64,000 bases of DNA from Streptomyces sp. S465 (lineage in GTDB: Bacteria; Actinomycetota; Actinomycetes; Streptomycetales; Streptomycetaceae), in contig NZ_CP114036.1 of NCBI RefSeq assembly GCF_026898115.1, positions 9,418,001 through 9,482,000 of the forward strand, in the 5' to 3' direction. Under the pieces are notes generated by a model. That model was not told the DNA's origin and searched no databases. It saw only the letters and a list, made by a program, of their open reading frames with translations. The position numbers and the translations under genes are program-made. Shown here piece after piece: positions 1 to 13,500 of this stretch. Each line of letters starts with the position of its first letter. Position 1 is the first letter of the stretch.

Positions 1-858
1 CTGGGGGCGGAGGTGTATGCCACGGCGAGTCCTGGTAAGTGGGGTGTGCTGCGGGGGTTGGGTCTGGATGATGCGCATATTGCGTCGTCGCGGACGCTGG
101 AGTTCGCTGAGAAGTTTCCTGCTGGTATCGATGTGGTGCTCAATTCCCTGGCGGGGGAGTTCGTGGACGCGTCGGTGGGGTTGTTGGCCGAGGGTGGCCG
201 GTTCGTGGAGATGGGCAAGACCGATATCCGCGACGCGGCGACCATGCCGGTGTCGTACCAGGCCTTCGACCTGTTCGATGTCAGCCCCGGGCGGCTGCGG
301 GAAATGCTGGCCGATCTCGTGGAGTGGTTCGACCGGGGTGAGTTGGGCCGGTTGCCGGTACGGGCGTGGGATGTCCGGGAGGCCGCGGAGGCGTTCCGGT
401 TCATCAGCCAGGCGCGGCACGTCGGCAAGGTGGTGCTGACGATCCCGCGGGAGCTGGATTCGCGGGGTACCGTTTTGGTCACTGGGGCGAGTGGCACCCT
501 GGGTGGGCTGGTGGCCGAGCGGCTGGTCACCGAGCACGGCGCCCGGCATCTGCTGCTGGTCAGCCGGCGCGGCGTGGACGCGGCCGTTGTCGGGAGGCTG
601 ACGGAGCTGGGCGCGACGGTGCGGGTGGCGGCCTGCGACGTGGCCGACCGCGACGCGCTGGCGGAGGTGCTGGCGGAGATCCCGGCCGCGCATCCGCTCA
701 CCGGCGTGGTCCATACGGCCGGTGTGCTGGACGACGGTGTCATCGGCTCGCTCACGCAGGAGCGGCTGGACACGGTGCTGCGCCCGAAGGCGGACGCGGT
801 CGTCAACCTGCACGAGCTGACGGCGGACGAAGACCTCGCCGCCTTCGTCCTGTTCTCC
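1..858 (+). repeat. ER-KR repeat, copy 1
   Basis: Matches 16516-17373 base for base over most of its length; a divergent patch lies at about 280-325. It encodes the ER end and most of the KR of M0. The similarity continues at lower identity through ACP, KS and into AT1. Confidence 0.95.
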
Positions 859-1515
859 TCGATCGCCGGCGTGATGGGTACGGCGGGGCAGGCCAACTAC
901 GCGGCGGCCAACGCCTACCTCGACGCGTTCGCCGCGCGCCGCCACGCCCGCGGCCTGGCCGGGGCCTCGCTCGACTGGGGCCTGTGGGGGCAGACCAGCG
1001 GGATGGCCGGAGGACTGGACGCCGCCGACCGCGACCGGTGGGCGCGCCTCGGTGTGCTGCCGATCGACACCGAGCACGGCATGGCCCTGTTCGACGCGGC
1101 GCTGGACAGCGCCCGTCCCACGCTGATCCCGATGCGGCTGAACCCCGCGAAGATCGACGCCGCCGCCGGGGTCCCGCCGCTGCTCCAGCAACTGGCCAGG
1201 ACCGCGCCGCGGCGTACCGCGCGGACCCGCCCGGCGGGGCGCGGCTCCCTGCTCGACCGGCTCGCCGCCGCCACGGAGGCCGACCGGCACCACATCCTGC
1301 TCCAGCTCATCCGCGGCGAGGTGGCCACCGTCCTGGGCCACACCAGCGGCGACGGCATTCCCGCCGAGCGCACCTTCCACGACCTGGGCCTGGACTCGCT
1401 GACGGCTGTCGAGTTCCGCAACCGGCTGATGACCGCCACCGGGCTGCGGCTGCCGACCACCGTGGTGTTCGACTACCCGAACCTCGCCGCGATGGCCGAC
1501 TACCTGCTGGGGGAG
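1..1515 (+). other. Module M0 (partial): ER end, KR, ACP
   Basis: ER C-terminal part runs from 1 to about 450. The KR catalytic half starts at 466 with TGASGTLGG, has the LDD motif of B-type ketoreductases (VLDDG), Ser at 859 and Tyr at 898. The ACP serine codon is 1396. An ER with a KR implies a fully reducing module, so its missing left part should hold KS, AT, DH and the ER start. The ER-KR portion is almost the same as that of M3. Confidence 0.93.
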
Positions 1516-4500
1516 TTGCTCGGGACGGTGGCCCCCGCGCGGGAGGCGGCCTCCGTGACGGCCGCCACCGACGAGGACGCGGTGGCGATCGTGGGCATGG
1601 CCTGCCGCTTCCCCGGCGGCGTCGAGAGCCCCGACGACCTGTGGCATCTGGTGTCCGGCGGCGAGGACGCGATCGGCGCGTTCCCGACGGACCGCGGCTG
1701 GGACCTGGACGGCCTCTTCGACGCGGACCTGAGCCGGTCCGGCACGATGTACGCCCGCGACGGCGGGTTCCTCGCCGACGCGGGTGGGTTCGACGCCGGC
1801 TTCTTCGGCATCAGCCCGCGTGAGGCGACCGCGATGGACCCGCAGCAGCGGCTGCTGCTGGAAACCTCCTGGGAAGCCGTCGAGAGCGCGGGCATCGACC
1901 CCACTGCCCTGCGCGGCGGCGACATCGGCGTGTTCGTCGGCGCCATCGCCCAGGAGTACGGGCCCCGCCTGCACGAGGGCGGAGAGGGCGCCGACGGGCA
2001 CCTGCTGACCGGCACGACGACCAGCGTCGCCTCCGGCCGTATCGCCTACGCCCTCGGCCTCGAAGGCCCGGCGGTGACCGTGGACACGGCGTGCTCCTCG
2101 TCGCTGGTCGCGCTGCACCTGGCGGGCCGGGCGCTGCGCAACGGCGAGTGCTCGATGGCGCTCGTGGGCGGCGTGACCGTGATGTCCTCTCCGGGCATGT
2201 TCGTGGAGTTCTCCCGGCAGCAGGGGCTGTCCTCGGACGGCCGGTGCAAGTCCTTCTCCGACACGGCCGACGGCACGGGCTGGGCCGAGGGCGTCGGCCT
2301 GCTGGTGGTCGAGCGGCTGTCGGACGCGCGCCGCCACGGACACCAGGTGCTGGCGGTGGTGCGGGGCTCGGCGGTGAACCAGGACGGTGCGAGCAACGGC
2401 CTGACGGCGCCGAACGGCCCCTCGCAGCAGCGTGTGATCCGCAAGGCCCTGGCCGACGCCGGGCTGAGCGCCACCGACGTCGACGCGGTGGAGGCACACG
2501 GCACGGGCACGAAGCTGGGCGACCCGATCGAGGCGCAGGCGCTGCTGGCCACGTACGGCCAGGACCGTCCGGAGGACCGGCCGCTGTGGCTGGGGTCGGT
2601 CAAGTCGAACATCGGGCACACGCAGGCCGCCGCCGGTGTCGCCGGCGTCATCAAGCTGGTGCTGGCCATGCGGTACGGCGTACTGCCGCGCACCTTGCAC
2701 GTGGCCGAACCCTCGCGCCACGTGGACTGGTCGGCGGGTGCGGTGAGTCTGCTGACGGAGGACCAGCCGTGGCCGGAGGTGGGCCGGCCGCGCCGGGCGG
2801 CGGTGTCGTCGTTCGGCATCAGCGGCACCAACGCCCACGTCATCCTGGAGCAGGCCCCCGCCGAGGACGAGGCGCCGGCCATCCCGGAGGACGTGTCGAA
2901 CCCGGGCGTGGTGCCGTGGGTGGTGTCGGCGAAGTCCGCGCCCGCCCTGGTCGAGCAGGCACGGCGGCTGGAGGCCGCCGCACCCGGCCTGCGCCCGGAG
3001 GACGTGGGCCTGTCGCTGGCCACCGGACGGGCGCCCTTCGAGCACCGCGCGGTCGTCCTCGGCCGGAACCGGGACGAACTGCTGCGCCGCCTGGCCGCGT
3101 TCGCCACGGGCCGGCCGGACGACGGCGTACTGACCGGTACGGCCGACGCGCTCGGCGCCGCGAAGACGGCGGTGCTCTTCACCGGCCAGGGCAGCCAGCG
3201 CGTCGGCATGGGCCGGGAGCTGTACGCGGCCTATCCGGTGTTCGCCGCCGCGCTCGACGCCGCCATCGCGGCACTCGACCCGCACCTGGACACCCCGCTG
3301 CGCGAGGTGCTGTTCGCCGAGGACACGCCGGAGGCCGAACAGCGGCTGGCCCGTACCGGATACGCGCAGGTGGCACTGTTCGCGGTGGAGACCGCGCTGT
3401 ACCGGCTGGTGGAGTCGTTCGGGGTGCGCCCCGACTACCTCGTGGGCCACTCCGTCGGTGAGCTGACCGCCGCTCACGCGGCCGGTGTGCTGTCTCTGGA
3501 GGACGCCGCGAAGGTGGTCGCCGCGCGTGGCCGCCTCATGGAGCGGCTGCCGGACGGCGGCGCCATGGCGACCCTCGCCGGAGAGCCGGAGCAGGTGGCG
3601 GCACTGGTCGCCGACCAGGCGGACCGGGTGTCGATCGCGGCGGTCAACAGCCCCCGCTCGGTGGTGATCTCCGGCGATTCCGACGCCGTGGACGAACTGG
3701 TCGCGCTCTGGAAGGCGCGGGACGGCCGGCCGCGTGCGAGCCGACTGCGGGTCAGCCACGCCTTCCACTCCGCGCACATGGACCCGATCCTGGAGGAGTT
3801 CCGCGCGGTCGTGGGCTCGGTGCGGCTGCGGCCGCCGGCCATTCCCGTCCTCTCGAACGTCACCGGCGAACCGGCCACCGACGAGGAACTCACCAGCCCG
3901 GACTACTGGACCCAGCACATCCGGGCGACCGTGCGCTACCTCGACAGCACCCGCCGCCTGCGCGCGGAAGGGGTCACGCACTACCTCGAACTGGGCCCGC
4001 ACCCGACCCTCACCACCCTCACCGAGGAGACCTTCGCCTCGGACGACGCGGAGACCGAGGGACCGGCGGCAGGCACCGTCGCGCCGGTGGCGGTGGCCGC
4101 GCTGCGCGCCGACCACGACGAGCCCCGCACCCTGCTCAGCGCCCTCGCCCAGCTGCACACGCACGGCGGCTCCGTCGACTGGGCGGCGGCCCTGGACGGC
4201 ACCGGTGCGCGCCGGGTCGGCCTGCCCACCTACGCCTTCCAGCACGAGCGGTACTGGCTGACCGCCGGGGACCGGTCGGCGGACGTCACGTCCGCCGGCC
4301 TGGGCGCCGCCGGACACCCGCTGCTGGGCGCGGTGGTGAGCGTGCCCAGCGCCGACGGCGCGGTGGTGCTGGCCGGCCGGCTGTCGCCGCGTACGCACCC
4401 CTGGCTGGCCGACCACGCGGTGGGCGGGTCGGTGCTGCTGCCCGGTACGGCGTTCGCCGAACTGGCCCTGCACGCCGGTGGGCTGGTCGGCTGCGGCGTC

Positions 4501-7500
4501 ATCGAGGACATGGCGCTGGAGGCGCCGCTGGTGCTGACGGGCCACGGCGCGGTGCGCGTGCAGGTGGCCGTGGGCGCCGCGGCCGCCGACGGCCGACGGC
4601 CGGTGTCGGTGCACTCGGTGGCGGAGACCCCGGAGGCCGACGCCGACGGGCTCGCGGAGGAGACGTGGACCCGGCACGTGTCGGGTCTGCTCGCCCCCGA
4701 CGCCTCGGTTCCGGAGGCCACCGGTCTGGAGGCATGGCCGCCCGCGGGTGCGGAGGCGGTGTCGCTGGAGGGCTTCTACGAGGAGCTGGCCGGGCGGGGT
4801 TATGGCTACGGGCCGGTCTTCCGGGGTCTGGAGTCGGTGTGGCGGGCGGGCGATGACCTGTTCGCCGAGGTGGTCCTGCCGGCCGAGGCCGATGGTTTTG
4901 GTGTGCATCCGGCGCTGCTGGACGCGGCGCTGCACGCGTCGCTGCTCGACACCGGGAGTGATGAGCTGCTGGTGCCGTTCGCGTGGACCGGGGTGCGGCT
5001 GCACGCGGTCGGCGCCTCGGCGGCACGGGTGCGGCTGTCACCGGTGGCCGACGGCCGTCTCGCCCTGCTCGTGGCGGACGAGACCGGCAGGCCGGTCCTC
5101 ACCGCCGAGGCGGTGTCGCTGCGCGCGATCGCGGCCGAGGCGCTGTCCGCCGCGATCACTCCCGGCGAGGACTCGCTGTTCGAGGTGCGGTGGGTGTCGG
5201 TGCCGGTGGGTTCGGTGGTGGCGGTCGAGTCGGTGGTGCTGGGGGTGGATTGCGCTGACGTTGCGGGGTTGGCCGGGTGTGGTGAGGTTCCGGGTGTGGT
5301 GGTGTCGGTGGTGGAGCCTGGTGGTGTGGCGGGTGCTGAGGTGGTTGGTGTGCTGGAGGTGGTGCGGGGGTTCTTGGCTGAGCCGGGGTTGGCTGGTGCG
5401 CGGTTGGTGGTGGTGACGCGTGGTGGGATGGCGGAGGTGCCGGATCCGGCGACGGCCGCGGTGTGGGGTCTGGTGCGGTCTGCGCAGGCGGAGTATCCGG
5501 GGCGTGTGGTGCTGGTGGATGTGGAGGGCGATTTTGCTGTCGGTTCGTTGAGGGGTGCGGTGTCGGTGGCGTTGGGGTGTGGTGAGCCGCAGGTGGCGGT
5601 GCGGGGTGAGGGGGTGTTGGTGCCTCGTTTGTTGCGGGTGGGTGGGGTGTCGGGTGGGGCGGGTGTGGTCGGGCCGGTGTGGGATGCGGTGGGGACGGTG
5701 TTGGTGACGGGTGCCAGTGGTGGGTTGGCTGGTGTGGTGGCGCGGCATTTGGTGGTGGAGCAGGGGGTGCGGCGTTTGGTGTTGGTGAGTCGCAGTGGTG
5801 TGGGGGTGGAGGGGTTGGTGGCTGAGTTGGTGGCTGCTGGTGCTGAGGATGTGTCGTTCGTGTCGTGTGATGTGGCGGACCGTGAGGGTATGGCGGAGGT
5901 GCTGGCGGGGGTGCCGGAGGAGTATCCGCTGCGGGGGGTGGTGCATGCGGCGGGTGTGCTGGATGACGGTGTGCTGGTGGGGTTGTCGGGTGAGCGGTTG
6001 GCCGGGGTGTTGCGTCCCAAGGTGGATGGGGCGTTGGTGCTGGATGAGCTGACGCGTGGGCTGGATCTGTCGGCGTTCGTGGTGTTCTCGTCGATCGCTG
6101 GTGTGGTGGGTACGGCGGGTCAGGCCGCTTATGCGGCGGCCAATGCGTTCATGGACGCGTTGATGGCGGTGCGGCGCTCGGAAGGGCTCGCGGGGACGTC
6201 GTTGGCGTGGGGTCTGTGGGCTGCTGAGGGTGGTATGGGTGGTGGCTTGGGGGAGCGGGATCTGGAGCGTGTGTCGCGGATGGGGATTGTTCCCATGCCG
6301 GATGCGGAGGCTTTGGGGCTGTTCGACGCGGCGGTGGAGCTGGGGCGGGCGTGTGTGGTGCCGGCGCGTTTGGACATGGCCGCGCTGCGGGAGCGGGCCG
6401 CACAGGACGACCTGCCCGCCGTACTCCGCGGACTGGTCCGTACGCCCGTCCGCAAGCAGGTCGCAACCGCGACCCCGGCCGCAGCCGGCTCCGTCGGCCA
6501 GGATGCCGACTCGCGGTGGGGCGCCCGGCTGGCCGGGCTCGCCGGTGAACGGCGCAAGGCGGCACTCAGGGAGCTGGTGAACGCCGAGGCCGCGCACGTA
6601 CTGGGACACGCGTCGGCCGACACGATCGAGGCATCGCGGCCGTTCCAGGACATGGGCTTCGACTCGCTGATGGCGCTGGAGCTCAAGGAACGCATCCAGG
6701 ACGAGACCGCGACGCGGATGCCCGCCACTCTTATCTTCGACTATCCGACACCGCAGGCGCTGGCCGACTACCTGCTGCTGGAGGTCCTCGGTGCCGGAAC
6801 CGAGGCCGGTGACGCCGCGACCGACCCGGCCGCGACCGACGTCGTGGTCGCCGCCGCCCTTGATGAGCCGGTGGCCATCGTGGGCATGGCCTGCCGCTAC
6901 CCGGGCGGTGTGACCTCGCCCGAAGACCTGTGGCGGCTGGTGGCCGAGGGCGGAGACGCGATCACCGAGTTCCCCTCGGACCGCGGCTGGGACGTGGACG
7001 GGCTCTACGACCCGGACCCGGAGAGCGTCGGGAAGTCCTACAGCAGGCACGGCGGTTTCCTGCACGACGCGGCGGAGTTCGACGCGGACTTCTTCGGGAT
7101 CAGTCCGCGCGAGGCGACCGCCACGGATCCGCAGCAGCGGTTGCTGCTGGAGACCGCGTGGGAGGCGCTGGAGCGCACGGGCCTGGACCCGGAGAAACTG
7201 CGGGGCAGCCGCACGGGCGTGTTCGCGGGGCTGATGTACCACGACTATGGTGCGTGGGCACCGGCCGCCGAGGGCTTCGAGGGAATGCTGTCGACCGGCA
7301 GCGCGGGCAGCGTGGCCTCCGGACGGGTCTCGTACACCTTCGGGTTCGAGGGCCCGGCGGTGACGGTGGACACGGCGTGCTCGTCGTCCCTGGTGGCACT
7401 CCATCTGGCGGCGCAGGCGCTGCGGAACGGCGAGTGTGATCTGGCGCTGGCCGGCGGTGTCACGGTCATGGCGACTCCGCAGACGTTCGTGGAGTTCTCG

Positions 7501-10500
7501 CGCCAGCGGGGTCTGGCGGCGGACGGCCGGTGCAAGTCGTTCTCGGACGATGCGGACGGCACCGGCTGGTCCGAGGGTGTGGGTCTGCTGGTGGTGGAGC
7601 GGTTGTCGGACGCGCGGCGCAACGGCCACCAGGTGCTCGCGGTGGTGCGGGGCAGTGCGGTGAACCAGGATGGTGCGTCGAATGGGTTGACGGCGCCGAA
7701 TGGTCCGTCGCAGCAGCGGGTGATCCGGCAGGCGCTGGCCGGCGCCCGGCTGACCGCCAAGGACGTGGACCTGGTGGAGGCGCATGGTACGGGTACGACG
7801 TTGGGTGACCCGATCGAGGCGCAGGCGCTGCTGGCCACGTACGGTCAGGACCGCCCGGAGGACCGGCCGCTGTGGCTGGGCTCGGTCAAGTCCAATATCG
7901 GGCACACCCAGGCCGCGGCCGGTGTCGCCGGCATCATCAAGATGGTGATGGCGATGCGTCACGGCATGATGCCGCGCACGCTGCATGTGGGGGAGCCGTC
8001 GCGGCATGTGGATTGGTCGGCGGGTGCGGTGAGTCTGCTGACGGAGGAGCGGGCGTGGCCGGAGGTGGGCCGGCCGCGCCGGGCGGCGGTGTCGTCGTTC
8101 GGGATCAGCGGCACCAACGCGCATGTGATTGTGGAGCAGGCCCCGGCGGAGGCCCGGCCCGCGCTGGAGCCTGTGGGTGATGGTCTGGTGCCGTGGGTGG
8201 TCTCGGCGAAGACCGAGTCGGGCCTCATGGGACAGGCGCGGCGGCTGGCGGACGTGGCGTGGGGGCTGCGGCCGGTGGATGTGGGTTTCTCGCTGGCCAC
8301 GGGCAGGGCGTCGTTCGAGCATCGTGTGGTGGTGCTGGGCCGGGACCGGGAGAGGTTGGTGGATGGCCTGGTGGCGGTGGCCGGGGAGCGGTCGGCTGCT
8401 GGTGTGGTCCGGGGGACGGGTGTGTCCGGTGGTCCGGTGTTTGTGTTTTCGGGTGAGGGTGCGCAGTGGGTGGGGATGGCCCGGGGTTTGTTGGAGGGTT
8501 CGCCGGTGTTCGCGGGTCGGATGGCGGAGTGTGCGGCGGCTTTGGAGCCGTATGTGGATTGGTCGTTGTTGGCGGTGGTGCGGGGTGAGGAGGGTGCTCC
8601 GTCGCTGGATGGGGTGGATGTGGGTCAGCCGGTGCTGTTTGCGGTGATGGTGTCGTTGGCGGCGGTGTGGGAGTCCTATGGGGTGCGTCCGTCGGCTGTG
8701 GTGGGCCATTCGCGGGGTGAGATCGCGGCGGCGTGTGTGGCTGGTGCGTTGTCGCTGGCGGATGCTGCTGCGTTGGTGGTGGCGCGGGGCCGGTTGCTGG
8801 TGGGTGCGCGGGGTGCGGGCGCGATGGTGTCGGTGGCGCTGTCGGCGGAGCGGGTCGGGGAGCGGTTGTCGGGCGGGTTGGAGATCGCGGCGGTGAACGG
8901 GCCCGCGTCCGTGGTGGTCGCGGGAGACCCGGCGGAAGTGGCCGCGTTCGCCGAGGCGTGTGAGGGGGACGGTATCCGTGTCCGGCAGGTCAGTGATGCG
9001 TTCGCCTTCCACACCAGCCAGATGGAGGCCATCGGTGAGGAGTTGGCGGCGGCGGTCGCTGGGTTGTCTCCGCGTGCGTCCGAGGTGCCGCTGTATTCGA
9101 CGGTGACCGGCGAGTTGCTGGACACGCTCACGATGGATGCCGGGTACTGGCGGCGGAATCTTCGGGAGCCGGTGCGTTTCGAGGCCGCGGTTCGGGCGTT
9201 GCTGGGTGCGGGGCACGGGCTGTTCATCGAGGTCAGTCCGCACCCGGTACTGACCGGCGCGGTGGAGCAGACCGCCGAACAGCAAGAGACTTCCGCCGTG
9301 GCTTTGGGCACGCTGCGCCGGGGCGAGGACGATCAGGAGCGGTTGCTGACGAGCCTGGCCCAGGCGTATGTGCATGGCGCGGATGTCGACTGGTCCGTGT
9401 GGTTCGAGGGCACCGGTGCGCGGCGGGTCGAGCTGCCCACGTACGCCTTCCAGCGCCGACGGTACTGGCTGGAGGCCTCCACCCAGGCCGCGGATGTCGT
9501 GTCCGCAGGTCTGGGCACGGCCAGGCACTCCCTGCTGGGTGCGGCGGTCAGCGTGGCCGAGGCGGACGCCGCGGTCGTCCTCACCGGGCGGCTGTCGCCG
9601 CACACACATGCGTGGCTGGCCGACCACACCATCGGCGAGTCGGTTCTGCTGCCGGGTACGGCCTTCGTGGAGCTGGCGCTGCGCGCCGGTGACGAGGTCG
9701 GCTGCGACGCGGTGGAGGAGCTGACGCTGTACGCCCCGCTGGTGTTCCCGGCGGCCGGGGCGGTCCAGGTGCAGGTGGTGGTCGGGGAGATGGCCGATGG
9801 GCGGCGGCCCGTCGGCGTCTACTCCCGGGTCGAAAACGAGCAGTCGCCCGCCGAGTGGCTGCAGCACGCCGGCGGCACCCTGGTCGCCGGTGACCGTACC
9901 GAGCCGGACTTCGAACTGACGCAGTGGCCGCCCGCGGGTGCGGAGGCGGTGTCGCTGGAGGGCTTCTACGAGGAGCTGGCCGGGCGGGGTTATGGCTACG
10001 GGCCGGTCTTCCGGGGGCTGGAGTCGGTGTGGCGAGCGGGCGGCGACCTGTTCGCCGAGGTGGCCCTGCCGGCCGAGGCTGATGGTTTTGGTGTGCATCC
10101 GGCGCTGCTGGACGCGGCGCTGCACGCGTCGCTGCTCGACGGCGACGAGCTGCGGGTGCCGTTCACATGGGCCGGGGTGCGGCTGCACGCGGTCGCCGCC
10201 TCGACGCTGCGCGTGCGTCTTTCGTCTGGTGACGAGGGTGCGCTGCGTTTGGTCGCCGCCGATGCCGACGGCCTGCCGGTCATCTCGGTGGACGAGCTGC
10301 GTACCCAGCCCATGTCGCCACAGGCGCTGTCCGCCGCGGCCACTCCCGGCGAGGACTCGTTGTTCGAGGTGCGGTGGGTGTCGGTGCCGGTGGGTTCGGT
10401 GGTGGCGGTCGAGTCGGTGGTGCTGGGGGTGGATTGCGCTGACGTTGCGGGGTTGGCCGGGTGTGGTGAGGTTCCGGGTGTGGTGGTGTCGGTGGTGGAG

Positions 10501-13500
10501 CCTGGTGGTGTGGCGGGTGCTGAGGTGGTTGGTGTGCTGGAGGTGGTGCGGGGGTTTTTGGCTGAGCCGGGGTTGGCTGGTGCGCGGTTGGTGGTGGTGA
10601 CGCGTGGTGGGATGGCGGAGGTGCCGGATCCGGCGACGGCTGCGGTGTGGGGTCTGGTGCGGTCTGCGCAGGCGGAGTATCCGGGGCGTGTGGTGCTGGT
10701 GGATGTGGAGGGCGATTTTGCTGTCGGTTCGTTGAGGGGTGCGGTGTCGGTGGCGTTGGGGTGTGGTGAGCCGCAGGTGGCGGTGCGGGGTGAGGGGGTG
10801 TTGGTGCCTCGTTTGTTGCGGGTGGGTGGGGTGTCGGGTGGGGCGGGTGTGGTCGGGCCGGTGTGGGATGCGGTGGGGACGGTGTTGGTGACGGGTGCCA
10901 GTGGTGGGTTGGCTGGTGTGGTGGCGCGGCATTTGGTGGTGGAGCAGGGGGTGCGGCGTTTGGTGTTGGTGAGTCGCAGTGGTGTGGGGGTGGAGGGGTT
11001 GGTGGCTGAGTTGGTGGCTGCTGGTGCTGAGGATGTGTCGTTCGTGTCGTGTGATGTGGCGGACCGTGAGGGTATGGCGGAGGTGCTGGCGGGGGTGCCG
11101 GAGGAGTATCCGCTGCGGGGGGTGGTGCATGCGGCGGGTGTGCTGGATGACGGTGTGCTGGTGGGGTTGTCGGGTGAGCGGTTGGCCGGGGTGTTGCGTC
11201 CGAAGGTGGATGGGGTGTTGGTGCTGGATGAGCTGACGCGTGGGCTGGATCTGTCGGCGTTCGTGGTGTTCTCGTCGATCGCTGGTGTGGTGGGTACGGC
11301 GGGTCAGGCCGCTTATGCGGCGGCCAATGCGTTCATGGACGCGTTGATGGCGGTGCGGCGCTCGGAAGGGCTCGCGGGGACGTCGTTGGCGTGGGGTCTG
11401 TGGGCTGCTGGGGGCGGTATGGGTGGTGGCTTGGGGGAGCGGGATCTGGAGCGTGTGTCGCGGATGGGGATTGTTCCCATGCCGGATGCGGAGGCTTTGG
11501 GGCTGTTCGACGCGGCGGTGGAGCTGGGGCGGGCGTGTGTGGTGCCGGCGCGTTTGGACATGGCCGCGCTGCGGGAGCGGGCCGCACAGGACGACCTGCC
11601 CGCCGTACTCCGCGGACTGGTGCGGGCCACTCGGCGTACGGCCGCACGGGGCCAGGAGTCGTCCGTTCTCGTACAGCGCCTGCTGACCATGCCTGAGTCC
11701 GACCGCGAGCGCTTCCTCGTCGACCTGGTCGGCGCTGAGGTGGCGGTGGTGCTGGGGCACGCGTCGCCCGGCACGATCGACACCTCACGCGCGTTCCAGG
11801 CGATGGGCTTCGACTCGCTCACCGCGCTGGAGTTGCGCCAGCGGTTGCAGAACGCGACCGGGGTGCGGATGCCCGCCACCCTCGTCTTCGACTACCCGAC
11901 GCCGCAGGCGCTGGCCGACTACCTGCTGCGGGACGTCCTCGGCACCGAGGCCGCCACCGCGTCGGCCGTCACCGCGCCGGTCGCCACGCTCGATGAGCCG
12001 GTGGCGATCGTGGGTATGGCGTGCCGGTATCCGGGTGGTGTGGCCTCGCCGGAGGATCTGTGGCGGCTGGTGGCCGAGGGCGGGGACGCGATCACCGAGT
12101 TCCCGTCCGACCGTGGCTGGGACGTGGAGGGGCTCTATGACCCGGACCCGGAGAGTGTGGGGAAGTCGTACAGCAGGCATGGCGGTTTTCTGCACGACGC
12201 GGCGGAGTTCGACGCGGCGTTCTTCGGGATCAGTCCGCGTGAGGCGACCGCCACGGATCCGCAGCAGCGGTTGTTGCTGGAGACCGCGTGGGAGGCGCTG
12301 GAGCGCACGGGCCTGGACCCGGAGAAACTGCGGGGCAGCCGCACGGGCGTGTTCGCCGGAGTGATGTACGGCGACTACGCCGCGCGGCTGGACCGCGCAC
12401 CCGAGGGCTTGGAGGGGATGCTGTCGACCGGCAGCGCGGGCAGCGTGGCCTCGGGGCGGATGGCGTACACCTTCGGGTTCGAGGGGCCGGCGGTGACGGT
12501 GGACACGGCGTGCTCCTCGTCCCTGGTGGCCCTGCACCTGGCCGCCCAGGCGCTGCGGAACGGTGAGTGTGATCTGGCGCTGGCGGGCGGGGCGACGGTG
12601 ATGGCGACTCCGCAGACGTTCGTGGAGTTCTCGCGTCAGCGGGGTCTGGCGGCGGATGGCCGCTGCAAGCCGTTCTCCGACACCGCGGACGGCACCGGCT
12701 GGTCCGAGGGTGTGGGTCTGCTGGTGGTGGAGCGGTTGTCGGACGCGCGGCGCAACGGCCACCAGGTGCTCGCGGTGGTGCGGGGCAGTGCGGTGAACCA
12801 GGATGGTGCCTCCAATGGTCTGACGGCGCCGAATGGTCCGTCGCAGCAGCGGGTGATCCGGCAGGCGCTGGCCAGTGGGCGGCTGACCGCCAAGGACGTG
12901 GACCTGGTGGAGGCGCATGGTACGGGTACGACGTTGGGTGATCCGATCGAGGCGCAGGCGCTGCTGGCGACGTACGGTCAGGACCGTCCGGAGGACCGGC
13001 CGTTGTGGCTGGGTTCGGTGAAGTCGAATATCGGGCACGCGCAGGCGGCGGCCGGTGTCGCCGGCATCATCAAGATGGTGATGGCGATGCGTTACGGCAG
13101 GATGCCGCGCACGCTGCATGTGGGGGAGCCGTCGCGGCATGTGGATTGGTCGGCGGGTGCGGTGAGTCTGCTGACGGAGGAGCGGGCGTGGCCGGAGGTG
13201 GGCCGGCCGCGCCGGGCGGCGGTGTCGTCGTTCGGTATCAGCGGCACCAACGCGCATGTGGTGCTGGAGCAGGGCCCGGCCGAGAACGCGGACGAGCCGG
13301 TGGAGCCGACCGGTGACGTCCTGGTGCCGTGGGTGGTCTCGGCGAAGACCGAGTCGGGCCTCATGGGACAGGCGCGGCGGCTGGCCGATGCGGCCTGGGG
13401 GCTGCGGCCGGTGGATGTGGGTTTCTCGCTGGCCACGGGCAGGGCGTCGTTCGAGCATCGTGCGGTCGTGGTCGGGCGGGATCGCGACGTGTTGCTCGCC

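Larger units (their letters stand above)
6862..11935 (+). other. Module M2: KS-AT(FAFH class)-DH-KR-ACP
   Basis: KS 6862-8136 (Cys 7378) has loop MYHDYG at 7234. AT 8434-9471 has GHSRGE (Ser 8710) and FAFH (9001-9012) on a scaffold otherwise like methylmalonyl ATs, so its substrate is unclear. DH 9526 to about 10311 keeps His 9625 and Asp 10111, but the Gly of HxxxGxxxxP is Glu (codon 9637). KR about 10348-11600 is a near copy of KR1 (VLDDG, Tyr 11314). ACP serine is 11815. The product is an alkene if DH works, otherwise a hydroxyl. Confidence 0.9.

Noticed and set aside
5038..11760. Very long open frame on the minus strand, opposite the first PKS gene; similar ones at 11785-18543, 18643-24606, 33.7-29.9 kb and others
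   Set aside because: The predicted proteins are rich in His, Arg, Pro and Gln with no domain, and mirror the PKS codons. Such antisense frames are expected from high GC at third codon positions.
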